Positions 34,404 to 43,532 of a stretch of DNA of 64,000 bases are shown here, one piece after another. A program made the translations under genes and the position numbers. The stretch spans positions 1-64,000 of the forward strand of contig CAVPMU010000008.1 in the NCBI GenBank assembly GCA_963706535.1, read 5' to 3'. This stretch comes from RPQJ01 sp963706535. Its GTDB lineage: Bacteria; Pseudomonadota; Gammaproteobacteria; Steroidobacterales; Steroidobacteraceae. Positions within the stretch are counted from its first letter, which is position 1. Every line of letters starts with the position of its first letter. The notes beneath the pieces are model-generated. The model did not search any database, was not told the origin of the DNA, and was given only the letters and a program-made list of their open reading frames with translations.

Positions 34404-34733
34404 TCACCGCTCGACGATGATGAGCGGGTCGAGCTTTCCTGCCGGATTGATCACGTCGTACTCGAGAGGCACGCCGCGGTCAACGTCCTCGCGCACCACC
34501 TCGATCAACTCCCACTTGTCGCTGGCGACCCGGGCGGACCGCTTCTTCCCCTCGACCCAGTTGATCGGCACCTTGCCGGCGCTCGTGTCACTGAACTGCA
34601 GGTTGAACTCGGAACCCTTGAGTTTCCAGACGACATAGTCGCCGGGACAGACGCGGATCTCGTCGGCGCCCGGGCCGTTGTCCTTTTCAACCTTGTCCGG
34701 GACGCCGTCCTTCAGCTGGAACTTCAACTTCAC
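34404..34733 (-). CDS. Uncharacterised cupredoxin-like small protein
   Basis: The predicted 109-residue protein, from GTG 34733 (VKLKFQLKDGVPDKVEK), is beta-strand rich with alternating hydrophobic residues (DYVVWKLKGSEFNLQFSD, KWELIEVV, EYDVINPAG). The layout recalls a cupredoxin-like fold, although no His-Cys copper site is visible. An in-frame TAG lies three codons before the GTG. A small lipoprotein frame overlaps its 5' end in another frame, so the two may be parts of one secreted protein separated by a frameshift. I do not recognise a named family. Confidence 0.6.
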   Translation of the reverse strand: MKLKFQLKDGVPDKVEKDNGPGADEIRVCPGDYVVWKLKGSEFNLQFSDTSAGKVPINWVEGKKRSARVASDKWELIEVVREDVDRGVPLEYDVINPAGKLDPLIIVER

Positions 34734-34869
34734 CGTCTTCTACTTCTGCTGCGCGATCGTCATCCCTCCGGGTCCCACCGGTACCGGCACAACCCATGAG
34801 CAACAGAGCTGCGCACACCGACAGCGCGAGACTCGCCGTCCCGCCCGCCTTCCATCTGGCCATGCTCAT
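34687..34869 (-). CDS. Small lipoprotein frame overlapping the cupredoxin-like gene
   Basis: A 60-codon frame from ATG 34869 encodes MSMARWKAGGTASLALSVCAALLLMGCAG, a good lipoprotein signal with lipobox LLMGC, followed by about 30 charged residues (TRRDDDRAAEVEDGEVEVPAEG). Its end overlaps the cupredoxin-like frame by 47 bp. Either it is a genuine tiny lipoprotein or it is the export signal of the downstream domain, now out of frame. It follows the lipoprotein at 34883-35347 by 13 bp in the same direction. Confidence 0.45.
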   Translation of the reverse strand: MSMARWKAGGTASLALSVCAALLLMGCAGTGGTRRDDDRAAEVEDGEVEVPAEGRRPGQG

Positions 34870-34882
34870 TCCCCCCTCGTTG

Positions 34883-35347
34883 TTATCGACTCCTCCCGCA
34901 CGCGAAATCGAGCAACTCGCCGAACACCGTCGACGACGGCGCATCGAGCCAGCGCAGGTTGCGGTCCGTGGAGGTCGCCTTCTGGACGACCGCGCCCTGC
35001 AGGTCCGGGCCCTCGTAGGCCACCAGTTCCTTCATCGCCAGGCGCCGCTCGGCGCAGTCGAATCGGTAGGTGTTGAGCGCCGAGAGATAGGTCTTGCCGG
35101 ACTTCGCCGACGGTTGCGGCTGGCCGAAATTCTGCTTGGTGCGCGCCTCCATGAAGCCTGCCACGGTGGTCATCGACACGGTGTCGACGAAGGCCTCCTG
35201 GTGGTCGGTAACGGCGACCGATTGCCACTGCGCGGCGGCCTGCACGGCCTCACGCTTGGCGGCGGGCGTCTGGGCGCAGGCGGCCAGCGACGAGGCGATC
35301 ACGACGGCGAGGCCGACGCGGGCCATGGAATCGAGCGGGTAGCGCAT
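34883..35347 (-). CDS. Surface-adhesin E-like lipoprotein
   Basis: The 154-residue protein has a signal ending in lipobox SLAACA (Cys near residue 24). The mature part has the pattern of the small 'surface-adhesin protein E' family: VAVTDHQEAFVDTVSM, then LNTYRFDCAERRLAMKELVAYEG, then RWLDAPSSTVFGELLDFACG, with two cysteines likely to form a disulfide. The start ATG 35347 is preceded by GAGGAG. Members are outer-membrane or periplasmic lipoproteins of unknown biochemical role. It diverges from the MerR gene, the two starts being 108 bp apart. Confidence 0.75.
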   Translation of the reverse strand: MRYPLDSMARVGLAVVIASSLAACAQTPAAKREAVQAAAQWQSVAVTDHQEAFVDTVSMTTVAGFMEARTKQNFGQPQPSAKSGKTYLSALNTYRFDCAERRLAMKELVAYEGPDLQGAVVQKATSTDRNLRWLDAPSSTVFGELLDFACGRSR

Positions 35348-35455
35348 GACAATCTCCTCGCGCCGCAGGCCGGCGCGTGCCGCTCAGTTTACGCCTGCGG
35401 ACAGCCGCCGCGAGAGCGGGTACATTGCGCGGCGCAACACGCGAGGTACACGAGC

Positions 35456-36190
35456 ATGAAAGCCACTCCTGCGGCGCTGCGCATGCGCGACCTCGTGCGC
35501 GAGAGCGGCCTGCCGCGCGAGACCATCCACTTCTACATGCAGCAGGGCCTGCTGCCCGCGCCGGTGAAGACCGGTCGCAACACCGCCGTCTACGGGCCCG
35601 AGCACCTCGAGCGGCTGCGACGCATCCGGGAGTTGCAGGAGAAGCAGTTCCTGCCGCTCAAGGCGATCCGCGCGATCCTCGACGAGACGGCCGTGGAGGA
35701 CTTCACGCCCGAGCAGGAGGATCTCGTGCGGCGCGTGCGCGCGACGCTCCGCGGCTGGGTCGACGCGCAACAGCACCCACGCGTCCCCGTCTCCGACTTC
35801 GTTCCCGATCGCGTGCCGGCGGCCGAGCTGCGCGAGCTGGTCCGCGAAGGCCTCGTGGCGATCCGCGGCAGCGTCGCCAACGGCACGGTGACCGAGGACG
35901 ATGCGGTGATCCTCGAGTGCTGGGCGCAGTTCCGCGAGGCAGGCCTCGGCCCGCGACAGGGCATCGCCCCGGCCGAACTCAGGTTGTTCGACGATGCGAT
36001 GGAGCGGCTCGTGGAACGCGAAGCGCGCATGGCCTTGCGCGCCTACCAGGACGCGCCGGCGGAGGATCTCTCGCGCATGGTCGAGCAATCCGGGCCGATC
36101 GTCGGCCGGCTGCTCGTCGCGCTGCACCGCAAGCGGTTGCGGCGATTCCTGGCGGAATTCGGGGCCGGCGCCCGGTCCCGCAGACGCTGA
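35456..36190 (+). CDS. MerR-family transcriptional regulator
   Basis: The 244-residue protein has an N-terminal MerR winged helix: RMRDLVRESGLPRETIHFYMQQGLLPAP, written here only as residues 9-36, followed by YGPEHLERLRRIRELQEKQFLPLKAIRAIL. A dimerisation helix and a long C-terminal effector domain without a cysteine cluster follow, so a metal sensor is unlikely. The ATG at 35456 follows gaggtacacgagc. It is 89 bp before the reductase-oxygenase pair and in the same direction, so it is a candidate regulator of that pair. An inverted repeat lies between them. Confidence 0.85.
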   Translation: MKATPAALRMRDLVRESGLPRETIHFYMQQGLLPAPVKTGRNTAVYGPEHLERLRRIRELQEKQFLPLKAIRAILDETAVEDFTPEQEDLVRRVRATLRGWVDAQQHPRVPVSDFVPDRVPAAELRELVREGLVAIRGSVANGTVTEDDAVILECWAQFREAGLGPRQGIAPAELRLFDDAMERLVEREARMALRAYQDAPAEDLSRMVEQSGPIVGRLLVALHRKRLRRFLAEFGAGARSRRR

Positions 36191-36244
36191 GCCCCGCCCG
36201 TGGCCGCTCCGTCAGGCGGCTTGCCAGGCCCCGCTAATGTGTAT

Positions 36245-36260
36245 AGTGTTTGTCCACACT
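36245..36260. promoter_or_regulatory. Inverted repeat AGTGT-N6-ACACT before the reductase gene
   Basis: The palindrome agtgt ttgtcc acact lies 20-35 bases before the ATG at 36280, inside an AT-richer stretch (gtgtatagtgtttg) that stands out from the GC-rich surroundings and could include a -10 element. It is a plausible binding site for the MerR-type regulator encoded just upstream or for a TetR-type protein elsewhere. Confidence 0.4.
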
Positions 36261-36279
36261 CTAGATCCTGGCCGCCCCC

Positions 36280-37404
36280 ATGCCCCGCATCGCCACCCTG
36301 GTCCGTGACTGGTTCACCGAGCCGCGGCCGACCTTCGAGCTGCGCCAGCCGAGCCCGCGTTGGGGCCGGACGCGTTCGCGCCAGCTGCGCCGCACGCTCC
36401 GCGTCGCGGAGGTCGTCCAGGAGACGCCGTCGACCCGCAGCTTCGTGCTCGAACCCGTCGCGGGCGGGATGCCCGCCCTGTCCTACCGTGCCGGCCAGCA
36501 CCTGACGCTGCTCCTGGACATCGATGGCACCCCGCACCGTCGCTGCTATTCCTTCTCCACCGCGCCGGCCGCGGGGGCCCGTCCGGCCATCACGGTGAAG
36601 CGTCTCGCCGGGGGCCTGGTGTCGGGGCATCTGCACGAGCACGTGCGGGCGGGCGACACGCTGGTGGCGCTCGAGCCCACGGGCAGCTTCACCATCGACA
36701 CCGACCCGGGCGCCACGCGCACGGTCGCGCTCATCGCCGGTGGCGTCGGCATCACGCCGCTCGTGAGCCTCGCCGAGGCGGTGCTGCGCGACGAGCCCGC
36801 GAGCCGCGTGATCCTGCTGTGCGGTCATCGCGTCGAGGAGGAGATCGTCTTCCGCCGCCGGCTCGAGCGCCTCGCCGCATCGTCCGGCGAACGGCTTCGA
36901 CTCGTATTCGCCCTGGACGACCCCCCGCCCGGCTGGACGGGGATCCGCGGCGCGCTGGACGGCGGGCGCACCCTCGCCGCGCTCGCCGGCGAGCAGCCCG
37001 ACGCGTATTACGTCTGCGGTCCCGAGCCGATGATGCAGGGCGTCTGCGCCGCGCTCGCGGGCGCCGGCGTTGCGCGCGAGCGCGTGCACACCGAGCGTTT
37101 CGCGTACGCCGTCGCGAATGCGGCGCGCATCCCGGACCACGGCGCCGAGATCACCTTCGCCGGCAGTGGCCGGCGGGTCACGGCCAGGCCCGGGCAGACC
37201 ATCCTGCAGGCCGGGCTCGAGGCCGGCATCGACCTCGAGTCGAGTTGCACCATGGGCGGCTGTGGCGCGTGCAAGGTACGCGCGACGGGCGGCACCGTGG
37301 CGATGAGCGAGCCCAACTGCCTGAGCGACGCCGAGCGGGAGGCGGGCTACGTGCTCGCCTGCTGCGCCTATGCCGACACCAACGTGGTCATCGCCGGCCA
37401 CTGA
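36280..37404 (+). CDS. Flavin reductase with C-terminal [2Fe-2S] ferredoxin domain
   Basis: The 374-residue electron-transfer protein has three parts. The FAD-binding barrel carries RCYSFSTAP, the NAD(P)-binding fold carries ALIAGGVGITPLVS and YYVCGPEPMM, and the C-terminal plant-type ferredoxin domain carries CTMGGCGACK and a later Cys in VLACCAY. This is the arrangement of reductases that feed electrons from NAD(P)H to diiron or Rieske oxygenases (PaaE/HcaD-like). A basic N-terminal extension of about 40 residues precedes the FAD domain. The gene is followed after 20 bp by a diiron protein that is its likely partner. Confidence 0.9.
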   Translation: MPRIATLVRDWFTEPRPTFELRQPSPRWGRTRSRQLRRTLRVAEVVQETPSTRSFVLEPVAGGMPALSYRAGQHLTLLLDIDGTPHRRCYSFSTAPAAGARPAITVKRLAGGLVSGHLHEHVRAGDTLVALEPTGSFTIDTDPGATRTVALIAGGVGITPLVSLAEAVLRDEPASRVILLCGHRVEEEIVFRRRLERLAASSGERLRLVFALDDPPPGWTGIRGALDGGRTLAALAGEQPDAYYVCGPEPMMQGVCAALAGAGVARERVHTERFAYAVANAARIPDHGAEITFAGSGRRVTARPGQTILQAGLEAGIDLESSCTMGGCGACKVRATGGTVAMSEPNCLSDAEREAGYVLACCAYADTNVVIAGH

Positions 37405-37424
37405 CGACGAGAGGGGTGGAGAGA

Positions 37425-38594
<1,170 letters not shown>

Positions 38595-38646
38595 CGACCC
38601 GGCGCCCGGCTCGTGTGGGGAGACCGCCGTCAACGACCCCATCCCG

Positions 38647-39657
38647 ATGCTGGACCTGATGTTCTTCCTCACGGAGACGCAGGACAACCCGCGCCACGTG
38701 GGCTCGGTGCTGATCTTCCGCAAGCACGCCGTGGCGGCACCCACTGCGTGCAGCAGATCGTCGATGCGTACCGACGGGTCACGCCGCAGCCGCCGTTCGA
38801 CCGCATACCGGTGTTCCGCAAGGCCGGCCTGCCCGTCTGGCAGGAAGTCGAGGCGATCGACCCGCTGCGCCACGTGCAGCGTCCGCGCGCGGCTCCACAC
38901 GACCTGCGCGCGATCCTGGAAGCCGAGGCCCGCCGTCTCGCGCGCCGCGCCCTGTCGCTGAGCCGGGGTTCGTCTCTGGTCGTGGAATCGTTGCTCGAGG
39001 GCTTGAGCGGCTACTCCCGGGCCAGGCCGCGGGCGTTCACCGCGCCCTCCACGCCGATGAACGAGCCGATCCAGAACGCACGCTCCATCACGCACCTCGT
39101 GCTGCCGCTCGCGGCCATGAAACGGGTGGCGCACGCAAGAGGGGCCACGCTGAACGACGTCGCGCTCACCATCCTCGATGCCGGCGTCAATCGTTACCTG
39201 AAGGCCACGGGTCGCAAGCCCGACCATCCACTGGTCGCGCTGGTGCCGGTCTCGCTACGCGATGAATCCGCCCGCGAGGCCACCACCATGGTCTCGGCGA
39301 TCTGGCCGCAGCTCGGCCCGGTGCCGGCAAGGACGCCGCATATACCTTCACGGTGATGGCCTTCGCGACGGCCGAGGCGATCGCCATCGCGCAGCCCGAC
39401 GCGCTCGGCCTGCGCCCGGCCAACCTGCCGGTCTCGAACGTGCGCGGGCCCGAGCGGCCGCTCTACCTGAACGGCGCGCGGCTCGAGGTGATGTTCCCGC
39501 TGTCGACGCTGATCGTCGCGATCGGCCTCAACGTCACGTTCATGTCGTACGCCGGCACGGTGACGTTCGGGTTCACGGCCAATGGCGCGGCGCTCCCGGA
39601 GGTCGAGAGCATCGCGCGCCACACCGCGGCGCGTTCGAGGCGCTGGAGCGCTCGACT
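38647..39657 (+). pseudogene. WS/DGAT-family O-acyltransferase, frameshifted
   Basis: Similarity to wax ester synthase/diacylglycerol acyltransferases runs through three frames in order. The first is MLDLMFFLTETQDNPRHVGS (38647 onward). The second is FDRIPVFRKAGLPVWQEVE to LNDVALTILDAGVNRYLKA and LVALVPVSLRDESA (about 38740-39330). The third is LGLRPANLPVSNVRGPERPLYLNG and LNVTFMSYAGTVTFGF (39353 onward). The catalytic HHxxxDG block, expected between the first and second parts, is missing, so there is also a deletion. With at least two frameshifts it is a dead gene. The intact enzyme would esterify fatty acyl-CoA to alcohols or diacylglycerol. Confidence 0.8.
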
Positions 39658-40498
39658 ACTTCCGGAACAGCAGGGTCCCGCTCGTCTCGCCGGCCTGCCA
39701 GTCGAGCGCGAGCTGTCCGGCGCGATAGCCGTAGCGGTTCACGGCGTCGAGCTGGGTGAGGAACTTCTGCTCGAGGTCCATCTCGGGCTGCGGGCAGGCC
39801 ATCTTCGTCGCGGCGCCCGGGCCGACGTCGATCTCACCGGGCTTCGTCTCCTTGACCGGGGCGGTGAACCGGTTGCAGCCCGCGAAGCCGCGTACCGTCT
39901 CGCCCTCGAACAGGACCAGCGGTGCCTCGCTGCCCGCGGGCAGCGGCGCTCCGTCGATTTCCACGAGCAGCCACTCGTTGGCCGCGAGCATGCTCAAGCC
40001 CAGCACGCCACGCACCTCGCTGGTGAGCTGCTTCAGCACGCCGCCTTCCATTGCGTAGGTCTTGCGCGCCACCTGCGTGGGGGCGCCGGCGGCGTCCTCC
40101 GGTCCCGGCTCGATCACGTCCATCCTGATCTTGCCCTGCTCGAGCCACAGGCCCTGCAACTGGACCCCGGCACCGACGGCGGCCGAGCCGAGCGTGGCGA
40201 GCGCACCGTCGCGCACGCCGTAGACGGCCACCTGCACCGACTCACCACCACCCTCCGCAGGGGAACTCAATACCGCCACGGCCTCGCTGCCGGCCGCACC
40301 GTCCACATCACCGAAGCGCACGGACGGCTCCCAGAGCGTCGCCGTGGCCTGCGTGGCAGCCTCCCGCAGTTGCTCGAGGGTCGGCGTGGGCGGCGGTCCG
40401 GCGTTCGCTGCCGGTGCCGCGGATTCCTGCTGCCCGCAGGCGGCAAGCGCGAGCGCGGCCATCGGGACGACGATGAGCGAACGTGTCGAACGATGCAT
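39656..40498 (-). CDS. META-domain (HslJ-like) lipoprotein
   Basis: The 280-residue protein begins MHRSTRSLIVVPMAALALAACG, with lipobox LAAC. An Ala/Pro-rich linker and a middle region with FGDVDGAAGSEAVAVL (a VCBS/FG-GAP-like calcium-loop pattern) follow. The C-terminal META domain carries VRGFAGCNRFTAPV and ATKMACPQPEMDLEQKFL, the two conserved cysteines of HslJ. META-domain proteins are envelope proteins linked to stress or antibiotic tolerance in some bacteria. The start is ATG 40498. It diverges from the DEAD-box helicase gene with 103 bp between the starts. Confidence 0.85.
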   Translation of the reverse strand: MHRSTRSLIVVPMAALALAACGQQESAAPAANAGPPPTPTLEQLREAATQATATLWEPSVRFGDVDGAAGSEAVAVLSSPAEGGGESVQVAVYGVRDGALATLGSAAVGAGVQLQGLWLEQGKIRMDVIEPGPEDAAGAPTQVARKTYAMEGGVLKQLTSEVRGVLGLSMLAANEWLLVEIDGAPLPAGSEAPLVLFEGETVRGFAGCNRFTAPVKETKPGEIDVGPGAATKMACPQPEMDLEQKFLTQLDAVNRYGYRAGQLALDWQAGETSGTLLFRK

Positions 40499-40601
40499 GT
40501 CGGACTCCCGGTCGTGTATTTCTCGTGATGCGATGCTAGCCGATTGCGCGCGGCGCTGCTCTGGACAAGCCTGGACCGGAAGGACAAGCTGGCCCGTGGA
40601 C

Positions 40602-42296
40602 ATGAACGCACCGTCGGCCATTGACGCGCCTGGCTTTCGCGGACTCGGCGTCAGCGAGCCCGTGCTCGCCGCGCTGTCCGACGTAGGCTACGAGGCGCCC
40701 TCGCCCATCCAGGCGGCCACGATCCCGGTGCTGCTGTCGGGCGCCGACATGCTGGGCCAGGCCCAGACGGGCACCGGCAAGACCGCAGCCTTCGCGCTGC
40801 CCATCCTCACCCGCATCGATCTCGCCCGCCGCCGGCCCCAGGCACTCGTGCTGGTGCCGACGCGCGAGCTGGCCATCCAGGTCGCCGAGGCTTTCCAGCG
40901 CTATGCCGGCCGGCTCGCCGGCTTCCACGTATTGCCGGTCTATGGCGGACAGAGCTATGGCCCGCAACTCGCGAGCCTCAGGCGCGGCGTGCACGTCGTG
41001 GTCGGGACGCCCGGGCGCATCCTCGACCACCTGAAGCGCGGCACGCTCGACCTCGGCGGCCTCGCCACCCTGGTACTCGACGAAGCCGACGAGATGCTGC
41101 AGATGGGCTTCATCGACGACGTCGAGACGACCCTGCAGCAGACGCCCGCCGAGCGGCAGGTCGCACTGTTCTCCGCGACGCTGCCCGGGGTGATCCGCGA
41201 GATCGCGCAGAAGCACCTGCGCTCGCCGGTCGAGGTCACGATCGCGTCGAAGACCAGCACCGCCGCCAATGTCCGGCAGCGCTACTGGATCGTGAGCGGC
41301 GTGCACAAGCTCGACGCCCTGACGCGCATCCTCGAGGCCGAGCCGTTCGACGGCATGCTGGTCTTCGCGCGCACCAAGCAGGCGACCGTCGAGCTGGCCG
41401 AGCGACTCGAGGCGCGCGGCTTCGCCGCGGCGGCGCTGAACGGCGACATGGCGCAGAACGAGCGCGAGCGCACGGTGGCCCGCCTCAAGGGCGGCCAGCT
41501 CGACATCATCGTGGCGACCGACGTCGCCGCGCGCGGGCTCGACGTCGAGCGCGTGAGCCACGTGATCAACTACAACGTCTCCTACGACACCGAGTCCTAC
41601 GTGCACCGCATCGGGCGCACCGGCCGGGCCGGGCGCAGCGGCGAGGCGATCCTGTTCATCACGCCACGCGAGCGCAACATGCTGCGCGCCATCGAGCGGG
41701 CGACGCGCCAGGCGATCGAGCCGATGGAGCTGCCCACCACGGCCGACGTCAACGAGCGCCGCGTCGCGCGCTTCATGCAGCGCATCACCGATGCGCTCGA
41801 GGCCGGCGAATCGGACGAGTTCCGGATGCTCCTCGAGCGTTACGAGCGCGAGCACGACGTGCCGGCGATCGAGATCGCCGCCGCGCTCGCCCGCCTGCTG
41901 CAGGGCAAGCGGCCACTGCTGCTCGAGGCGCGGGACGAGCCGCCGCCCGCGCCGCGGCCCGCCCGCAAGGGACCGACCGACGACGCGCGCCCGCCGCTGC
42001 CGCAGACCGAGACTGAGGCGTTTCGCATCGAGGTGGGCCACGTGCACGGCGCCGGTGCGGGCAACATCGTCGGCGCGATCGCCAACGAAGCGGGCATCGA
42101 CGGCCGGCTGATCGGCCGCGTGGACATCCGCGACGACCACAGCTACGTCGAGTTGCCGCAGGGAATGCCGAAGGAGGTGTTTCGCAAGCTCGAGAAGGCG
42201 CGCGTCGCTGGCCAGCAGCTCCAGATCAGCCGCGTGCGCAGCGTACCCCCCAAGCCTCCGCGCAAGGCCCCACGCAAGCCATCGCGCAACCGGTGA
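40602..42296 (+). CDS. DEAD-box ATP-dependent RNA helicase (DeaD/CsdA-like)
   Basis: The 564-residue helicase has all core motifs: the Q motif (YEAPSPIQAATIP), AQTGTGKT, PTRELA, GTPGR, LDEADEM, SAT, ARG in ATDVAARGLDVERV, and HRIGRTGRAGR. After about residue 370 comes a linker, and then a C-terminal DbpA-type RNA-binding domain (FRIEVGHVHGAGAGNIVGAI ... IGRVDIRDDHSYVELP). This domain order is that of DeaD, which unwinds structured RNA in ribosome assembly and cold adaptation. The start is ATG 40602. The next gene begins 3 bp after its stop, so they may be cotranscribed. Confidence 0.93.
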   Translation: MNAPSAIDAPGFRGLGVSEPVLAALSDVGYEAPSPIQAATIPVLLSGADMLGQAQTGTGKTAAFALPILTRIDLARRRPQALVLVPTRELAIQVAEAFQRYAGRLAGFHVLPVYGGQSYGPQLASLRRGVHVVVGTPGRILDHLKRGTLDLGGLATLVLDEADEMLQMGFIDDVETTLQQTPAERQVALFSATLPGVIREIAQKHLRSPVEVTIASKTSTAANVRQRYWIVSGVHKLDALTRILEAEPFDGMLVFARTKQATVELAERLEARGFAAAALNGDMAQNERERTVARLKGGQLDIIVATDVAARGLDVERVSHVINYNVSYDTESYVHRIGRTGRAGRSGEAILFITPRERNMLRAIERATRQAIEPMELPTTADVNERRVARFMQRITDALEAGESDEFRMLLERYEREHDVPAIEIAAALARLLQGKRPLLLEARDEPPPAPRPARKGPTDDARPPLPQTETEAFRIEVGHVHGAGAGNIVGAIANEAGIDGRLIGRVDIRDDHSYVELPQGMPKEVFRKLEKARVAGQQLQISRVRSVPPKPPRKAPRKPSRNR

Positions 42297-42299
42297 AAC

Positions 42300-43532
42300 A
42301 TGTCGGCAAAGCCAAATGACCTGATCGTGTTCGGCGCCACGAGCTTCGTGGGCAAGATCCTGTGCCGCTACCTGCTCGAGGAGTTCGGCTCCCGCGGCGA
42401 CCTCAGGTGGGCCATGGCGGGTCGCTCGGAGGAGAAGCTGGTCGAGCTGCGGCGCTCGCTCGGCATGAAGGCGGCGAAGGTCCCGGTGCTGGTCGCCGAC
42501 GCTGCCGACGAGGAAGCTCTGGGCCGGCTGTGCGGGCAGGGCCGCGCCGTGATCTCCACCGTCGGCCCCTACGCGCTCTACGGCGAGCCGCTGGTCAAGG
42601 TGTGCGCGGAATCGGGCACGGACTACTGCGACCTCACGGGCGAGGTGCAGTGGATCCGCCGCATGCTGGACCGCTACGAGGGCAAGGCGCGCGCCTCCGG
42701 TGCCCGCATCGTGCACTGCTGCGGCTTCGATTCCATTCCCTCGGACCTCGGGGTGCACTTCCTGCAGCAACGCGCGCACGAGAGGTTCGGCGAGCCCTGC
42801 AACCGCGTGAAGATGCGTGTGAAGAGCATGCGCGGCGGATTCTCCGGCGGCACGGTCGCGAGCATGATGAACGCGGTCAAGGAAGCGGCCGCCGATCCTG
42901 CGCTGCGCAAGGAGATGGCGAATCCCTACTCGATCTGCCCGACCGGCCACCGCAAGGGCGCGCGGCAGCCGGGCGTCTCGTTCGCCGAGTTCGACGAGGA
43001 TTTCGACGCCTGGGTGGCGCCGTTCGTGATGGCGGCGATCGATACCCGCATCGTGCACCGCTCCAATGCGCTGGCACGGCACGCCTACGGCAAGGATTTC
43101 CGCTACGACGAGGCCATGCTGGCCGGCCGCGGCCTGAAGGGCCGGCTGACCGCGTCGGGCATCGCGTCCGGCCTCGCCGGCTTCATGGTGGCGAGCGCGA
43201 TCCCACCCTCGCGCTGGGTCATGGAGCGGTTCTTCCTGCCCGCGCCCGGCGAAGGGCCGAGCGCCGACGCGCAGCGCAAGGGATCGTTCGACCTGCGATT
43301 CGTGGGTCACGCGGCGGGCGGCGGCGAGCTCCGCACCCGCGTCACGGGCGATCGCGATCCCGGTTACGGGTCCACCGCGAAGATGCTCGGACAGGCCGGC
43401 GCATGTCTCGCGCTCGACACGCCCCGCACCCGCGTGCACGGCGGCTTCTGGACGCCCGCCACGATATTCGGCGACCGGCTCGTCGAGCGGCTCATGGCAC
43501 ACTCGGGCCTGACATTCGAGGTGGAAGCTTGA
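42300..43532 (+). CDS. Saccharopine dehydrogenase-like / trans-acting enoyl reductase family protein
   Basis: The 410-residue protein has an N-terminal Rossmann fold (NDLIVFGATSFVGKILCRYL, then ISTVGPYALYG) and the family blocks YCDLTGEVQWIRRM, IVHCCGFDSIPSDLG and MRGGFSGGTVASM. These place it with the eukaryotic SCCPDH proteins and mycobacterial trans-acting enoyl reductases, not with true lysine-pathway saccharopine dehydrogenase. A probable hydrophobic segment (ASGLAGFMVASAIPP) lies near residue 285. The role is likely NADPH-dependent reduction of a lipid-linked substrate. Its 3' end overlaps the convergent amidohydrolase gene by 41 bp. Confidence 0.87.
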   Translation: MSAKPNDLIVFGATSFVGKILCRYLLEEFGSRGDLRWAMAGRSEEKLVELRRSLGMKAAKVPVLVADAADEEALGRLCGQGRAVISTVGPYALYGEPLVKVCAESGTDYCDLTGEVQWIRRMLDRYEGKARASGARIVHCCGFDSIPSDLGVHFLQQRAHERFGEPCNRVKMRVKSMRGGFSGGTVASMMNAVKEAAADPALRKEMANPYSICPTGHRKGARQPGVSFAEFDEDFDAWVAPFVMAAIDTRIVHRSNALARHAYGKDFRYDEAMLAGRGLKGRLTASGIASGLAGFMVASAIPPSRWVMERFFLPAPGEGPSADAQRKGSFDLRFVGHAAGGGELRTRVTGDRDPGYGSTAKMLGQAGACLALDTPRTRVHGGFWTPATIFGDRLVERLMAHSGLTFEVEA

